Of a DNA stretch of 64,000 nt, positions 1 to 11,004 are shown piece by piece. The stretch is from contig CM055112.1 in assembly GCA_029204225.1 (NCBI GenBank), positions 717,852 to 781,851 of the forward strand. The letters are read 5' to 3'. Each line of letters starts with the position of its first letter. The first letter of the stretch is position 1. The stretch comes from Diphasiastrum complanatum (lineage: Eukaryota; Streptophyta; Lycopodiopsida; Lycopodiales; Lycopodiaceae). The position numbers and the translations under genes are program-made. Below the pieces are notes generated by a model. It ran no database searches, was not told where the DNA came from, and saw only the letters and a program-made list of their open reading frames with translations.

Positions 1-2770
1 AATTCAAGGAGTCAAATACACATTTGTTAATGACTTACAGCAGCAGCAAAAACTGTGATAGTTGGTACCTAGACAGCGGCACTACCCAACACATGACCCC
101 TCGCAAGGAATGGTTTACGGAAGTACACAACTTACAACAGAGACCAATTTATCTACCTTGGAGATTCTGCACCATACGCATGGAAGGCAAAGGAGTAGTG
201 AAGATCAGCTTCAACAATGATCTGTCCATTTGTGTTCCTAAACGTCTTTCACATTTCTCAGTTATCAAAGAATCTGTTATCGGTCTCTAAGATAACTGAT
301 GAGGGCTACACTGTTACTTTCTCATCTGAGTAGTGTACAATACTCGAGGAAGATACTCTAACTACATGCACTAGAGTCGGAAATCTTTATGTACTATCTA
401 ATTCAGTTGCATTAGCTAGTATCCTAATGAAATGTAAACAATAGTGTTGTTCTGTGGCATAGTCGATTTGGAACGTGAATACAAGCTCACTTTCTTATAT
501 ACGTTGTAATGATTTAGTTGATGGTTTGAATTTCCCGTCTTCATTATATAGGAAATCTTTTTTTGTAAATCATGCGATCGATGGAAGCACTCTAGAAGCA
601 AGTTTCCAAAATCACATTCCATCAAAACAGAAGCATGTATTAGATCCTGTACATGGCGATCTCTGTGCCCAATGCCAACTATGTCATTAGGAGATGGCAA
701 TCTATTTATTACTTTCATAGATAATTATTCTAGATGTTTCTAAAATCATGTTCATTAATGCACAAATCTGAAGCCTTTGAATCTTCAAGAGATTCAAGGC
801 CAGTGGGTTAGACACAAACTCTACGAAAGTGAAAGCACTCTGAACTGATGTTGGCAGCGAATACATCTCTAACGAGATGTCCAACTACATGGCTGAACAT
901 GATATTAGAAGACAATTCTCACCACTTCCTATTCACCTCAACAGAACGTGATTGTAGAAAGGAAGAATCGAACTCTTCTCAACTCAGCCAGATCCATGCT
1001 ACAATCAAAGCAGCACCTACCTGCTAGTTCTAGACAGAAGCATCTGCCACAGGAAGCCTGTTACGTGCAGAACAGATCCAACACCAAAGCCGTCAACAAC
1101 AAGACTCCTCATGAAGCTTGTCATGGGCACAAGGCCTAGTGTTAGCCATTTAAAAGCTTTGGTTTGTATATGTATTGTTCACAATCCTAAACACTTAGGA
1201 GGAAGCTAGATCATAGGACAAATGAAATGTATTTTCATTGGCTATTCTTTGATGAACATAAAGCTTATAAAGTTTATGATCCACCACCAATGTAGTATTT
1301 GTCTCTAGGGATGTAATTATTCAAGAACATACATACTATGAGTTTTAAATAGCCATCGATAAACGATGCTTTGTCATTTCATCCTATTTACGTAGCATGG
1401 ATTCTTCCAACGTTAATGTTCCTTCTACAGAACCTGCAACAATAGCTATAGAAAGCCGAGTAGCTGATAGTTCCTGTCATTAGACTAGACCAAGCAGCTC
1501 GAATAGATCTAGAAACATTCAAGAAGAAACATCATCGCATCCTGGTCAACTAAACATCCGCAGATCCTCGATGGACTCGGACAGTTCCTGAGAGGTATAG
1601 ACCTCAATCATTATGGACTTCATCAGAAGAACCAGAGAGCCTAGCTGAAGCAATTAAACTCCAAGGATGTTGTGAAGTAGCAAGAGTATATGGAAAGCGA
1701 GTACAACTCACGCTTGACGAATCAGACTTGGACAACTGGTCGACTTCCCCAGCTCACAAGACAGTTATCAACAACAAGTGGATCTTCAAGAAGAAGATCA
1801 ACTCTAATGGTTCATTGCAAAATGTAAAGTTCGGCTGCTGGCTAAAGGATTTCACTCATGTCATCAAGATGCAGTCAATCAGGACTTTGACTATGTTAGC
1901 AGCTGCTGAGGACCTCGAAATGCACCAAATGGATGTCAAGAGAACATTTCTCAACATCAATGTCGAAGAGGAGCTGTATACCTTCCAACCGAAAATATTC
2001 GAAGTCAAAGGCCAAGAGAACAAAGTGTGCAAGCTGCACAAAACAATCTACAGTCTGAAATAGGCCGCATAAGCATGGTTCGATAGAATCAACTCTTATC
2101 TCATTCAATTAGGATTTGCAGACAATTCAACTAACCATAATGTTTATTCAAAGCATGTAGGCATCAATTAAGTTACATAGCTCTTACATAGATGATGCAT
2201 TTATTCTGTCTAACGACACTTCTCTACTGCATACATCTATCAAAAGGAATTTGACATGACTGTTTCAGGAGTTGTTCATTCTTTTCTAGGAATTGACATT
2301 ACTAGAAATAGACTTCAGAGTAGAGATCTATCTTAGCCAGCAGGCATATCTAAAAAGGCATTTTAGAAAAGTTTCATATGTCTGATTGCAACCAGTTGAT
2401 ACCACCAATGGATCCAAGCATAGGTATTAACTAAACCTTCTTGTACTGAGACTGATAGTGAAGTATTCGACTTAGTGAAGTACTCTTATCATTCACTAAT
2501 TGGATCTTTAATGTATTCAATGCTATGTACTAGACCAGATTTAGCATACACTGTCAGCACGTTAAGTCAATTCATGTCTAATCCAAGGATCTCTCATTGA
2601 AAGCATTAAAGAGAGTGATGAGATATATTTAGGGAAGTTTAGATCACATTTTATATTATGATGGAAATGCTATCGACCCACTCGTCCTGAGAGGCTACTC
2701 CACGCAGATTGAAGAGGAACAGTCTGTACCAGAAAATCTAACCAACCGGGGGGTTTCTGTTTCTATCTGG
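1..2770 (+). pseudogene. Ty1/Copia retrotransposon pol relic (protease, integrase, RT, start of RNase H)
   Basis: Remains of a Copia polyprotein reading rightward. The first segment (24-290) has WYLDSGTTQHMT, the Asp-Ser-Gly active-site region of the Copia aspartic protease. Integrase follows, recognisable at 948-1139 by VERKNRTLLNSARSML. Reverse transcriptase starts near 1620, with NNKWIFKKK and MHQMDVKRTFLN at 1728-2063, and continues through RPDLAYTVSTLSQFMSN near 2535. RNase H begins (ADW near 2705) but stops near 2770, so the catalytic core is missing. The frame changes repeatedly and stops are frequent, for example a TAG after YSLK at 2063. The gag is absent or lies left of the window. 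Known of the family: order gag-protease-integrase-RT-RNase H, replication in cytoplasmic particles, integration in the nucleus. This copy cannot be active. Confidence 0.9.
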
Positions 2771-2775
2771 TAGGG

Positions 2776-3373
2776 GGGACCGATACTTCCAAGTACAATG
2801 CTTTTCTAATTAGGTGACAAGCATTCAATGTAATCAATACACGAATGAAATCTATAAATAGATCATCCAAAGCATAGATTAGTGGTTGCTCCATCCATGA
2901 GACACATTATTTGAGCAACCCAATTACGCTGTCTTTTTGTTGTAATTGCTATTTTGTATTGTGCTTCAGTGTAATATAGCAGCAAATTTTTTTTATCTGT
3001 CTACAACGTAGATGAATGCTTGTTGTGATTGAATGCACTCTCATTGCTGCTTGATCGCGCTTGTTTACTCACTCTGATCAGAACACGGGACATCTACGAC
3101 TCCTTAGTTTCTGATCAGACGATGTATCTTTGACGCTTGAGAAACTCGTGTTATCATACTGCTCTTCCATTTATCTCAGAACTATACTTCACGTTGAATC
3201 TGATTTCAGTAGTACCACATACAAACCATCTCTTATCTCTTCGGTGGACTGTACTCTTATTTTAGAGTATGAATTAATTTTTGATGATTTGCTCCTCTTA
3301 GCCTCCTTAAGCATTCTCTTCTTGCTTTCTAGCTTAAGTCTCTATAGCATAGCTAGTGAATCTTAGCTTGTAA
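2776..3373 (+). repeat. probable Copia LTR fragment
   Basis: The non-coding stretch after the truncated RNase H looks like an LTR: a TATA-type box (CTATAAATAG near 2855), then T-rich sequence. Bases 2805-2880 recur in reverse orientation at about 50593-50665, which supports a dispersed LTR. The right edge is uncertain. A weak primer-site-like GGGTATCATAGC at about 3377-3388 would end it near 3373. Nothing else was recognised up to 3960 except a pyrimidine-rich patch at 3555-3615. Confidence 0.4.
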
Positions 3374-3959
3374 CTGGGTATCATAGCACTTTCCTGCAGA
3401 TTGGTGGAGGCTGTCCAGTGCCCTACCACAATCCTGTTGGGCAAGAACACTTAAAGCTGTGATTACATTTAGCATAAGCTATCTATTAGACCGTTTTTGC
3501 ATTTAGCAGCTAATTAGAATGGGAGAGCTGTTCCGCAATATTCCTGCTCTCTTCTCCATTCGCGTTCTTCTATCTCCCTTGCCCCATCAACCCCACTCCT
3601 CTTTTCTTTTTTAAAAATGCCATGATGATGGTCAGCAATTTCGAAATTTGCAAGAATCTGCCTGAGCCTCGGTATACCCCTCAAATTACCTTCAGTATTT
3701 GAACGTTTGTTCCGAGGCCCTGACTAAATTAGATTCAATATTTTGTGGTCTGTTTTGAGGTCTATTCCGAGACCTTTACTAAATGCTAAAATCAACGCAA
3801 ATATGTTGCATTCTAAAATCACATAACTATCAGAGATTGTCAGTTGTTATATTCCCATGCCTTGTTAAAGAATAGTGCATTGAACGAAAGTATTTTTTTA
3901 TCTGCTAAATTATACTCATCTGGTTAAAGGATTTTATAAGTATCCAAACATCAACGTAA

Positions 3960-4244
3960 TTGGCATCCAACTACTATTGTTGGGCGTCCAACTACTCAAA
4001 ATATTATGAAATTTTTCTTGTTTCAAAAGTAGTGATTTTGCAAAATAGTAATTTTCCAAGGGATCCATTCACATGTGTTCCTATTTCCAGTACTCAAGAA
4101 AATCAGCATAGTATAGTAATGGAACTGGCGATAACTTTAATTGTGATAAAGGCCTACATACAAATATCCAAAAGCAAAGAAGAATTGATTACAAAACACC
4201 TTGAACTCCTTAATGACGTACTCTTTTGCAATTGATTGTACAAA
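3960..4244. other. unassigned AT-rich stretch with a 91-codon open frame
   Basis: Bases 3960-4235 are open for 91 codons on the plus strand. The translation shows no domain, signal peptide or repeat that I recognise, and AT-rich sequence opens such frames by chance. I do not call it a gene. Bases 3374-3960 before it also hold no recognised gene. Confidence 0.3.
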
Positions 4245-4985
4245 ATTAGATTATGATCAAGCAAATTATGCAGACCCTTGTTGTTTTCATTAGTGTAGGA
4301 ATACTGAAGAGGCTAGCCATATAATGAAACACATAGGCACGGATATCATGACAAGATTACGATTGGCCTTATCACAAACAATGAGGGATTTAGACCTATC
4401 TTGAATTTATACATTGAGATGTCTGGAACTGCCATAGATCACCATCATATTTATGAATGACTTGTAACCATATGAGCATAACACTATTTTCTGTTGTAAA
4501 ATGTCATGACATACTTTGCCAATGACATATGGTGACTAGATGATAACAAGTGACCTTAGTGTAGAAGGAATCTTTAAGAATTTGGATGTTTAGGCATTTT
4601 GATCAAAAACACCTGAACCTTGAACCCCTGAATGACGTACTATTTTGATTGTAAAAAATTGGATTCAAAAGTAGAATATTATGCAGATCCTAGTTTTCAT
4701 TAGTTTAGTAGAATTGAAGAGCAAGGCTAGCCATGTAATGATGCGCATAGGCATGGATCGGATATTATGATATCCCATCCATGCCTATGTGCATCGTTAC
4801 ATGGCTAGCCTTGCTCTTCACAAGATTGCAGTTGGCCTTGTCACAAATAGTGAGTAGGGCTTTAATTAGACCTATCTTGAATTTATACATCAGCGAGATT
4901 CCTAAAACCGCTGGTGCCATAGATCACCATCATATTTATGACAGAGTTCTAACAATCCAAGTAAGTGCCATACAGCTAAGCTAGG
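4245..4985. repeat. imperfect direct duplication (4255-4450 and 4665-4950)
   Basis: Two diverged copies of one sequence lie in tandem. Both run from a block around TTATGCAGA, through GGCTAGCCAT and TAATGA and a GACCTATCTTGAATTTATAC block, to CATAGATCACCATCATATTT. The left copy is simple. The right copy carries an extra inverted segment (the 4716-4819 foldback) between the ATTATG and ACAAGATTGCAG motifs. No protein similarity was seen; the 67-codon open frame at 4781-4984 crosses the foldback and is not credible. Confidence 0.75.
4716..4819. repeat. near-perfect 104-nt foldback (hairpin)
   Basis: Arm 4716-4758 is the reverse complement of arm 4777-4819 at 41 of 43 positions. The two exceptions would be G-U pairs in RNA. 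The stem resumes inside: GGATAT (4760-4765) pairs with ATATCC (4770-4775) after a C-C mismatch, leaving the loop TATG. The sister copy at 4290-4345 lacks the second arm, so the foldback arose by local inverted duplication after the tandem duplication. Confidence 0.9.
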
Positions 4986-5189
4986 TTGAACAATATTGTC
5001 TGTCAAACAATTTGTTTAATTTATCTTGTATTGCTACATTCAAGGAGACTAGTTGCACTAGACTCAAAATTAGTGATTATAAAAATGTCTTGTATTCGTC
5101 TCAATGTATTCAATTAGTTTGTTTTATGTATTGCTGATCATCTCTAATTTTTGTATTCCATCTAGTGTCAAGGTGCACTGATGCAAATG

Positions 5190-7500
5190 GCGAGTTCACA
5201 TTCCTCTTCTTCAAATGATGAGGGATGACCATCACATATTGGATCAAAGGCCTGGCTATACCAAAGAATACCATGCCCATTTACACAACGTAAGTATGCA
5301 CTGCGACGAGAGCGACATATTACTATATCACACGTTTGCATGCATGGACAGATTGAGAGAGTCATTATTTGTGCGGCTTGAAGTCGGTTTCTCGATGAGT
5401 TCTGATTTGCAAAGCACTTTGTATTGCTAAAAACATGATTACATGCACCTTTATCACATATGTGTTCGACGATCTTCAAAAATTGGAGAGAATATTTCAT
5501 TGTTCTTGATTTTTGTTGCACTTGTATTGTGTAGGACGATGACTCGCACTCACATGACTATTGGAGAATTCAACCAGCTATTGCCATGCAATTTGCAAGA
5601 TTCAATCGTGCATGCGCACGAGAGCCACCACTTTCCTCGCATACACCACCCGTGGACTTGAGATTCATGGTTTTTATTCAATTTTATGTGCATTCACAAT
5701 TTTGTATTCGCCCTATTTGTGGTGAGTATTTGCAAGCACATCACACACAACATTTACGAAAGATGGTTTATGAGAGCCATACTCGATACCTTCCACCAGA
5801 TCACCCTATGTGTGATGGGCTTGTTGGCCAAAATTCCCATTCCATGAAGTTACAATACATATTTGGGCCAATTAATGTATATGTCATTTATTTATTTTAT
5901 AGTTACTCTCTTTATATTTCTTCTAATGATAATCTGCATTAGATGTGTGTACTTGTATGTTAATATTGTAGGCAAGTGCTTGGCTTCAAATTTGGAAATC
6001 CAATCAAGATCTAGGGCTAGCATGAAGAGGTTATGAATATTTCATGAACTCCCATATTGGAGGGGATTGTTGATAAAGCATCTTTTGGACACGATGCACA
6101 TATTCAAGAATGTCGGGAGCACGATTTGGGAGCACTTGACTAGGTCAAAATATAAAAAAGACGCACGAGATGACTTAAAAGAAGTGAAAAAGATGGCCAA
6201 TTTATGGCCACAAATGGTGGGGACTTTAATTGTCCTCCCAAAGGCCCCATGGATCTTCTTGAGGAGAGAAGAGATGATCGTAAAGAAGGCAATAGCCTCA
6301 TTTCAAACTCCGACAGGACACATGCGATGCCTAAAGGGTGTCTTAGGACTACAAGTAAAGTGGACTAAAGTCTCATGACTGGCATAAATTTTTAGAGGCT
6401 GGCATGGCATATTTTTTTAACATTGCTTACACCTCAACATTGTGGATTACGTTTTATAGCATGTCTTGTAATTTCATGATGATCTCATTGCACATATATG
6501 TATCTCAATGACCAAATTGTTTTTGTGCATGCAGTTTGTGCTTCCCTTGGTGTTGAGAGGGTTCTTGGTAGAGGAGTTAAGGAGTGCAATCTACAAAATC
6601 AGTGGTTTGGTGATGTACGGTGAATGCGACTCACATCATTTTATCTTGGGACGATTCAAGATGATGATCTTACTAACGTGTATGTCATTGTTGTTTACTT
6701 TTCTTATGAAGATACATTTCATCCAAGGAGATACCGTTGGCATCCATTGAGGCGGCAAGACAAAGCTCCATCGAGGTAGTGTGGTTGATCGAGAAGCACT
6801 TTCCCACATCCATTATCACCATTCAAATGCATCTCATTATGCATTTGGTAGATGAGGTGGCCATTGCAGGTACATCATCTACTTGGCGTCAATTGCCTAT
6901 TCTTAATCCATCCTAGACTATTGCTATTGTGGTAATTCCCATGTTTACTCACTAACATTGATCCATTTTTTTAATTCAGGCACTGTCCATAGCCATTGGA
7001 TGTTTTCCTTGGAATGATTTATGAAAACATTGAAAGGCTTTGTAAGACAAAGAGCAAGGGCGGAGGGTAGCATGGCAGAATAATGGCTAGTGCAAGAGTC
7101 CATGGTTTAAATCACGGAGTTCTTTGCTCATAACGATTCTTCTATTCCTCGTCTTTGGGATAAGAAGTATGATGAGTGTGTTGTTGGGGAAGTTCCTTAA
7201 GGAAAATGAGCGATCATGAGAATGAGTGAGTCCTTCAGGAGAAGGTGAATAAGTTTTGCATTCTTAATAGCGAGGAAATGCAAAAGTGGATTTCACTATA
7301 CGAAGAGGCCAAGATCATAGACAAACCACTCGAGCCATTTTCAGGAGAGGAGACAACCATATCCACCTGACCTCGCCCTTCTACCCAAGGACATGACGCT
7401 TGATTGGCTGCATGATGTCCTTAGAAAAGCCTTGGAAAACAATCAGGAAGTAATAGAGAGAGAGTGAGAATATAGAAGCGGGTGCGATTTACATGCAAGC
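5190..7500 (+). pseudogene. CACTA (En/Spm) TNP2-like transposase relic
   Basis: Decayed transposase of the plant CACTA superfamily (TNP2 type, Pfam Transposase_21 followed by DUF4218). Segments in order: HLRKMVYESHTRYLPPDHP near 5750, matching the RRFLPxDHP block; MHIFKNVGSTIWEHL, then APWIFL and IASFQTPTGHM at 6067-6330; SHDWHKFLEAGM at about 6372-6407 in another frame, the typical GLKSHDWH motif; and MHLIMHLVDEVAIAG plus HSHWMF, MKTLKGFVRQRARAEGSMAE at about 6830-7080, the DUF4218 region. WISLYEEAK near 7285 matches the tail of that family. Frame changes and stops occur throughout. Active relatives cut the element at its CACTA ends. I did not find those ends here, so the borders are those of the coding relic only. 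Identification is firm; function is lost. Confidence 0.9.
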
Positions 7501-7602
7501 TATGACCATCATCACTCACATGTTAATTAAGACATTTGTATGTGCAATTTTGTACATGTTTGTTGTATCCTTAACACATTTAGTTCTATTTCATTCAGTA
7601 AA

Positions 7603-7979
7603 ATAGCCCGTATGAAGGTGTTTGAGATTTAGAAGCATAGACCAAGGAGAACACAACATCAAATCAAAAGCTGAAGCTGGCACATGAAGTAGGAGTAGTG
7701 ACAACATCGTCAAAATAATAATAGTTCTAAACTAAATAAGATCATTTCATATGATGTTAGTGGCATGAATAAATTTGTGAATTCTCCATTAAGTAAAGGT
7801 GTTAATAACAATAATTTGCAGAGTCACACATGACAAATAACTAGCTAAAGTGAGGGCTCCCCAAACTTCACATGAGTGTTCTACCACTCATCTCTCTCTA
7901 TGTAATGGGTAGTTTGCCCTTCTCTAAAAGCATTAATAAAGATCTCTTAAAGTCGTGCCTCCACGAATCCAATTCATGT
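7603..7979. repeat. dispersed repeat R1, copy 1 (LTR-like)
   Basis: A block of about 375 bp starting at ATAGCCCGTATGAAGGTG and ending near GTCGTGCCTCCA. It recurs in the same orientation at 42979-43370. It contains TCTCTCTATGTAATGGG and ATTAATAAAGATC, which resemble the promoter-to-polyadenylation part of an LTR. No coding content. Its parent element was not identified. Confidence 0.8.
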
Positions 7980-8253
7980 ATGTGCAAAAACAAAATTTTA
8001 AGATCGATAAGATTTGTCCTCGCTTTCTCCTTGCAAGTGTATTGACGGGGTTTGGGTTCCCTTCTGTATTCGTACCGAACCGTACAAAAATGTCTGATTT
8101 CGTATGGACGGCTGATTATTTGATGGCAGATGGCTGGCTTTCGCTTTTCAAGCTGTAGGGTCTAGGGAACATGAAAACCAAATGATCTTATTTCGCTTTC
8201 AAAATAGTCATTGTGTGCTGCTCGCAGGTACAAGAGGCGCGAAGCTGTCCAAC

Positions 8254-8634
8254 TTATCGGTTTCTGATTTCGGGTTGGAATTTTGAGAAATAAAGAGCAG
8301 TCCTGTGGTTCGTTGAAGGTCTTGGTGATGGAACAATATCTACATCCGAAGGTGTTTTAATGTTCATCTGCACTTTGGATACAGCTGATACGTAATTTGG
8401 GCATCCATCAATACTGTTAAACGTGACCGTCTCTCCGATTTCGGAATGAGCGCAAATCGGAGGTGCAGGAGGGATAAATCGAATTAGAGATTCAAATCCA
8501 TAACTGGCCTCCAATCTCCTATTAGTTGGGGGTTGTTCCTTCAAATGTCGAGCATTGATAGCTAAAGAATCAAACGAAACCACAAAGACCAATATCAAAA
8601 TTCCTGACATTAGTCTCCCAAGATTCAAATCCAT
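8254..8634 (-). CDS. small secreted protein precursor, 126 aa, unknown family
   Basis: A single uninterrupted frame with gene-like context. Residues 1-25 or 1-28 form a signal peptide: short charged start, hydrophobic core GILILVFVVS, then likely cleavage after SLA (25) or INA (28). The mature part begins RHLKEQPPTNRRLEA. Two cysteines, C61 and C78, could form one disulfide. Near the C-terminus lies a proline-rich stretch, DIVPSPRPSTNHR (residues 99-111), followed by a 15-residue tail. The layout (signal peptide, variable middle, conserved-looking proline motif near the end) resembles plant secreted peptide precursors of the IDA, PIP or CEP kind, but the motif matches none of their signatures well enough to name it. 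The start is the first ATG on the transcript predicted from the TATA-like box at 8824-8830, about 190 nt upstream. No repeat or transposon similarity was seen here. It may be a real hormone-like peptide gene or a lineage-specific secreted protein. Confidence 0.6.
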   Translation of the reverse strand: MDLNLGRLMSGILILVFVVSFDSLAINARHLKEQPPTNRRLEASYGFESLIRFIPPAPPICAHSEIGETVTFNSIDGCPNYVSAVSKVQMNIKTPSDVDIVPSPRPSTNHRTALYFSKFQPEIRNR

Positions 8635-8823
8635 CGATGCTGAAACTATGAACTATTGTAATTAGTGTAGTTACTCAAGGCTGTGTATCAAATGCTATGC
8701 CCGAGCTTCGAAAATGAGTTGATCACGCAACTCTCTAACTTCAAATTTCGCGTGTTCCTGATAGATTGAGGAGGAATGTTGTTGCACTTGTTTGTTGAAT
8801 ACGAAGATGATAAAAAAATCTCC

Positions 8824-8830
8824 TTAAATA
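8824..8830 (-). promoter_or_regulatory. TATA-like box for the secreted-protein gene
   Basis: TATTTAA on the minus strand, 190 nt upstream of the ATG at 8634. Transcription about 30 nt downstream would give a 5' leader of roughly 160 nt. A TATATATATATA run at 9076-9090 is an alternative, more distal box. An open frame between them (8688-9020, minus) overlaps this box and is not supported as a gene. Confidence 0.4.
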
Positions 8831-9099
8831 GGAGACGAAGAGCAGGTTGAGGCAATTTGTTTGTTGCTCTGTGCTTCGATGCAACTGCTGTGGCAGTCAT
8901 ATTTGACGATGCAGGTAGCTCAAGATTTGACGATAGAAATTCTTGGGGGAGCTTTGACGTAGGAAAGTGGTATTGAGAAGGAGAATGGAATGAAAGCAGC
9001 AGCTCCCGTTCGCTGCTCATAGCGTGAGAAATAGTGTTGACGTCGCGTTATTTTGCCAACGACTTTTCTGTATCGATATATATATATAGATAGAGAAGT

Positions 9100-9471
9100 C
9101 AAATCCAAATTTTAATTCTGTCAAAAGTTTCTGTTATGGAGACTGTAACGCATGGCCATGTTGTGAACAGTGACTCTCATATCAACTCTCAAATTCTAGC
9201 AACAAGACTATACACAAAAAGTAGTGGACATCAAAACTAATGCAATTAGGAAAAGGGAATATTAGACACAAGGAATATGCAAAGATGGTGATACTACTTT
9301 AATATCTTAAGGTAACACAAAGAGGTAAGTCATAGTGAGAGCAAGTCTGGCATAGTTGTTGTGTCATTAGAGAGCCTAAATTTTGATAGTATGTCTTGGG
9401 AATACGAGTCTTAAAACTCTACATGATTTTTTGTCCCATACACCAATAGGTCCTTAGAGAGACAATCCATA
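9100..9471. other. unannotated AT-rich spacer
   Basis: No gene, structured repeat or RNA recognised. It lies between the secreted-protein promoter and the transposon end at 9472. Confidence 0.5.
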
Positions 9472-9660
9472 CCATTAGGGGAGTTTCTAGCTCCAAAAAG
9501 ACCCATTAAGAATTTGTGCAAGATGTCTTTTGTATTATTAAAACATTATAACACTAATACTTTTGACTTGCCATAACTTTTTAATCTTAACTCAAAAGTA
9601 TGTCATTTAACATATTATTGGAAAGCCCTTGTAGAGCAGCCCTTGTAAAGCTCTTCACTG
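9472..9660 (+). mobile_element. lone end of a relative of the CATTAG transposon
   Basis: CATTAGGGGAGTTT at about 9474, then CCAAAAAGACCC, closely resembles the left end at 57449 (CATTAGAGGAGTTCT ... CCAAAAAAGACCC). Both go on through GCCATAACTTTTTA and a GAAAGC block to CAAGGGC or CTTGTAAAGC at similar spacing. No matching inverted end was found nearby, so this is a truncated or very diverged relative. Bases 9660-10078 that follow show no gene. Confidence 0.55.
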
Positions 9661-10078
9661 CAGTATAGCAATAGATCTCATCCTATTTGGTTGTTCACTA
9701 TTATTATTAACAAATGGAAGAAAAAATATGATACTATAATGAGGCATCAGATCTAAGCCTACACAGAATATGTTTTCAATCAAAGCGAGCTGCAGATAAA
9801 ATCATATATGTTTTCAATCAAAGTGAGCCATAGGTAAGATCATGTATTGCACGCATTATTACGAAATGCATTCAAGAAGAAAATTTGTGAAGGAGATTCT
9901 TTTGGAGTCATAGATTCCAAAACAGAAATCATGGTTTTTTTTGTCAAATCTTTGAGAAACTACTTTTCCTTCATGGTTACATCTAGTGATAAAGAAACAA
10001 TCAGTGATTGTGTGATCATGCTCGGATCGATCAAAAGTGGCGACTGTTATTCAAGCACAATTATCTCAAGAAGCTGAT

Positions 10079-10149
10079 GGTTTGGAAACTGGTTTGGTGC
10101 TACGGGTTTGTCTCTATGTGCAATACAGTATGGAACAGATGGCAGGAAA
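10079..10149 (+). repeat. fragment of the 370-bp tandem repeat, left of a Copia insertion
   Basis: GGTTTGGTGC, then GCAATACAGTATGGAACAGA, matches the repeat units to the right (for example near 14545-14605). The Copia element at 10150-14228 therefore appears to have landed inside this array. Confidence 0.7.
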
Positions 10150-11004
10150 TGAAGAAACAAAACAATTCCATTACCATAGCTCTGCTAGCTCTCGACTCCC
10201 AACCTGACGAAATTGAAGAACTCAAAGATGAAATATTTGCGAACAACACGAACAATAGGAGAAGGTCAAACGACGCGAAACGAAAATGTTAGCGAAACAA
10301 AAACATTCGACTCTTCACACTCCAAAATACCAAGAAGATGAAACAAGTACCATGAGGTACAATCTCCTGGATTGATATGACATCATCAGCAGAAGAGCGT
10401 TAGGATGTGCCTAGTCTGCCTTGTAATCTGTGATTAGCCTTATATTCTTTAATCTATCTGACCAGAAATGTTTATCTGAATATATGTAGTTGCTAGATGC
10501 ACTAACATAATACATATACATAGACACAAATAATAAAATACATAATAGAGAAGTTTGTCAGTGAGCTAGACAATTTTGTAAGCAGGATCCACAGAGATCC
10601 AAGAAGTTTGCTAGTAAGTGAGACATTGTTCATGGGAGAACACCGCTTCTCTCATGCCAATGTGCTGTGTGGGTCTGTCACACAATGCTTAAACAAAAGG
10701 AGGATCAATACATGATGATGTAGCTATTATACACAAATCACTTTGAATTGTCTGATCTCAATTGAATTATTGTCTACTTATTGTTCTGTATCTCATTCGC
10801 TTGTTTTATCTATTTCACACATAGGTTCAATCTTGTTGAATGCTGAATTAGCTTAAACTAGGTCAGCAGTGTCTGTCTACATTCTGGAGGATTGTAGGAA
10901 TGATATAGCAGGCAGTGACTAGCAATCGTATCCTAACTCCATCCAAATTCATTCAAGTTTCATTCGCTTTGATTCGCATCATTAGCGGTATCAAGCAAGC
11001 ACGC
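10150..11004 (+). repeat. left LTR of the Copia element in the tandem array
   Basis: Matches 13406-14228 over most of its length. Shared landmarks include ACCAAGAAGATG, TTGATATGACATCATCA, CTCATTCGCTTGTTTTATC and CTACATTCTGGAGGATTG. The left copy has about 33 extra bases near 10180-10212. It ends around TATCAAGCAAGCA, directly followed by integrase sequence. Confidence 0.8.

Noticed and set aside
3376-3388. GGGTATCATAGC as a true primer binding site
   Set aside because: Two mismatches to the consensus and no matching LTR pair or downstream coding region; kept only as a weak hint for the LTR edge.
8688-9108. Two frames upstream of the secreted-protein gene
   Set aside because: They lie over the inferred promoter and leader, carry no domain and conflict with the TATA-like box.
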